Shown in pieces: positions 62,372 through 64,000 of a stretch of 64,000 bases of DNA (the stretch's first letter is position 1; each line of letters starts with the position of its first letter). The translations under genes were made by a program, and so were the position numbers. Location of the stretch: the NCBI GenBank assembly GCA_021030905.1, contig JAGFMI010000004.1, forward strand, positions 124,001-188,000. Direction: 5' to 3'. Source of the stretch: Pyrenula massariospora (Eukaryota > Ascomycota > Eurotiomycetes > Pyrenulales > Pyrenulaceae). A model generated the notes under the pieces. The model saw only the letters and a program-made list of their open reading frames with translations. It searched no databases and was not told the origin of the DNA.

Positions 62372-63892
62372 TCATCCCTTCGCAGCCCCTGCCTTGATCA
62401 ACAGGATGTCGCCATCTGCAACCTCCTTGAAGAATTGTTAGCTGTGGTCTTTTTATCAATGAAATTACTTACATAGTCCTTCCCCTTGGTCATGACCTTA
62501 CCCGCTGCCTTGACCTCCGCCTCACTCCCAAGTTCGTGGAGAATGTCATAGTTGAACACAATGCACTGGATGAAAGTTTTCTCGAAATCTAGACCATCAT
62601 TAGCAACAGCTGTCTACCCGGATATTACCACGCACCGGTGTGTATGACGCCAGCGGCTTGAGGAGCTTTGGTTCCTTTACGAATGGTCCACTGCCGGACT
62701 TCGTCGGCGCCTGTTGTGAAGAAGCTTGACAGGTTCAAACTCTGTCTCATGGTAGTAATGACTTTTGGTAGAGCGCTCTTTGTACCGAGCTTCTTGCACT
62801 CTTCCTGAGCTTCTGCCTCATTCTCGAACCTCGTCAGACGATCTTCGAAGGAGACGGATATGGGAATGATCGGATCGCCTTCGGAATTGGCCTTGAGCCA
62901 TTGCATCATTTTTGGAAGGTGCTTATTCTTCTGCCTTATAAAATCCTTCTCGGAAAGGTTGACTAAGTAGACGACCGGCTTTGCAGTAAGCAAAAATAGA
63001 GGGTTGATGACATCGACCTGTGAGTGTGGTTAGCATTTTTTTCGAGACATCAGGCGAGATTCTTCGCTCAGTAAGTGTGATCAGAGTTGGACTTCATCTC
63101 AAGACAGCTTCAGATACTGTTCGACGAGCTGGGATTATATCGAGCTCTGTAGCTCTTGTTCATCATGAAATGGGCCGGAGGACAAGGGGCGGAGACAGAC
63201 CTCTTTTGGGGACCACTCCGCTTTCCGAACATCTTTTCCGTCTTTGAGGAGTTGCAATATCTTGCCAACTGTAGCTTCCTCCTCCTTCAGCTTCTTCATC
63301 TCCAAGCTTTGACCACCCCTTCGTGTTTGCTTTCCGAGGTTCTCGAGCGCCTTTTCTGTAAATTCAATATCCTTGACCCGAAGCTCTTCACTGATGATCT
63401 CCAGGTCGCGAACTGGATCCACGTCCCCCTCAACATGAATGATCTCTGCATCATCGAAACAGCGGACAACCTGGAAAATGGCGTCGACTGCCCGGATATG
63501 AGAGAGGAAAGCGTTGCCCAACCCAGCACCAGTCGAAGCACCTCTCGTAAGACCAGCGATATCATATACTGTCAAGTTTGCAGGAACAAGAGACTTTGGT
63601 TTGTAATGCTCGCAAAGCCAGTCATAACGTGCATCTGGAACGATTACTCGGGCCTCTTCAGGCTCGATTGTGGCATAGGGAAAATTGGCCGGGTTGCCGA
63701 GGGAGCATTTTGTGATTGCTTGGAATAGTGTAGATTTGCCCACATTTGCTAGACCAACCTTGAGAGAGATTTAGCTAGTGCTAGTAGTACAGGGTCGGAA
63801 ACTGTATGCCTACATACGATACCACTCTTCAAGTTGTTTCCTGGCCGACCTAGCAGGATCTTCTCCTCTTTGACTTGTTTCTTAGGTGGCAT
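62372..63892 (-). CDS. OLA1: Obg-like ATPase 1 (Ola1/YchF)
   Basis: Five exons: 63892-63818, 63758-63201, 63017-62636, 62588-62473 and 62425-62372. Introns are 59, 183, 47 and 47 nt; product 394 aa, the same as yeast Ola1. The spliced N-terminus MPPKKQVKEEKILLGRPGNN, then LKSGIVGLANVGKSTLFQAI carries the P-loop. Switch region DIAGLTRGASTGAGLGNAFL is intact. The usual NKxD is replaced by NLSE in YLVNLSEKDF, the family feature that gives ATP specificity. The C-terminal TGS domain ends IHTDFEKTFIQ, then KDYEVADGDILLIKAGAAKG. Ola1 acts in stress responses and translation regulation. Intron 2 is much longer than its neighbours. Secure. Confidence 0.96.
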
Positions 63893-64000
63893 TTTCCTGC
63901 TCTTAGCGTATGCACGGACTGTGACGAGACTTGACCGAGGAGCTGGCGGAAATGAAAAAGCTCTATAACGAGCCTTGAAAGCAGAGCCGGCTGCGAAAGG

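Overview
This window reads as nuclear DNA of a filamentous ascomycete (Pezizomycotina). Genes are compact and closely spaced. Most introns are 40-80 nt with GT...AG borders. The gene set is fungal: a COT-1/Cbk1 NDR kinase, HIR1, NPR3, a Sir2/Hst1-type sirtuin, a secreted M28 aminopeptidase, a fungal ferric reductase, and fungus-only families (DUF6594, DUF7580, acuF-type C2H2). The genus cannot be fixed from sequence alone. I rebuilt exon structures by eye from splice sites, reading phase and family conservation; no alignment or RNA evidence was available.

Layout: (1) 1-1725 has no supported gene. (2) 1.7-9.0 kb holds a WBP4-like U1-type zinc-finger protein, a DHA2-like MFS transporter, then ribosome and translation genes: RPL9, the RPL4 chaperone ACL4, and a GIR2-like RWD protein. 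(3) 9.1-12.8 kb holds an intronless 4,5-dihydroxyphthalate decarboxylase-like gene and a secreted leucine aminopeptidase, divergent over a 1.1 kb promoter region. (4) 13.3-25 kb is a dense housekeeping block: COT-1 kinase, TIM54, a SUZ-domain protein, VPS37, PRP11/SF3a66, a small unknown gene, NPR3 and COX19. (5) 25.7-35.0 kb is a sparser accessory stretch with lineage-restricted families: a 991-residue C2H2-type protein, a divergent DUF7580 protein, a retropepsin-like protein and a DUF6594 membrane protein. (6) 36.1-43.3 kb carries an eight-exon ferric reductase, a phenol-hydroxylase-type FAD monooxygenase and a possible small gene. A compact cluster of iron-type GATA motifs (ATCAGATAA) lies between the first two. 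(7) 44.1-64 kb returns to conserved genes: the sirtuin, a PAP2 lipid phosphatase, tubulin cofactor E, an aldo-keto reductase, HIR1, a carboxylesterase, TMA20, a secreted TIM-barrel glycosidase-like protein and the OLA1 ATPase.

Together the genes cover ribosome assembly and translation (RPL9, ACL4, GIR2-like, TMA20, OLA1), splicing (WBP4-like, PRP11), chromatin (HIR1, sirtuin), mitochondrial import and cytochrome oxidase assembly (TIM54, COX19), nutrient and vesicle signalling (NPR3, VPS37), polarity and cytoskeleton (COT-1, TBCE), plus accessory catabolic functions. The parts most worth following up are the accessory stretch at 25.7-35 kb, the iron-type GATA cluster near 39.7 kb, and the bacterial-type decarboxylase gene at 9.1-10.1 kb.
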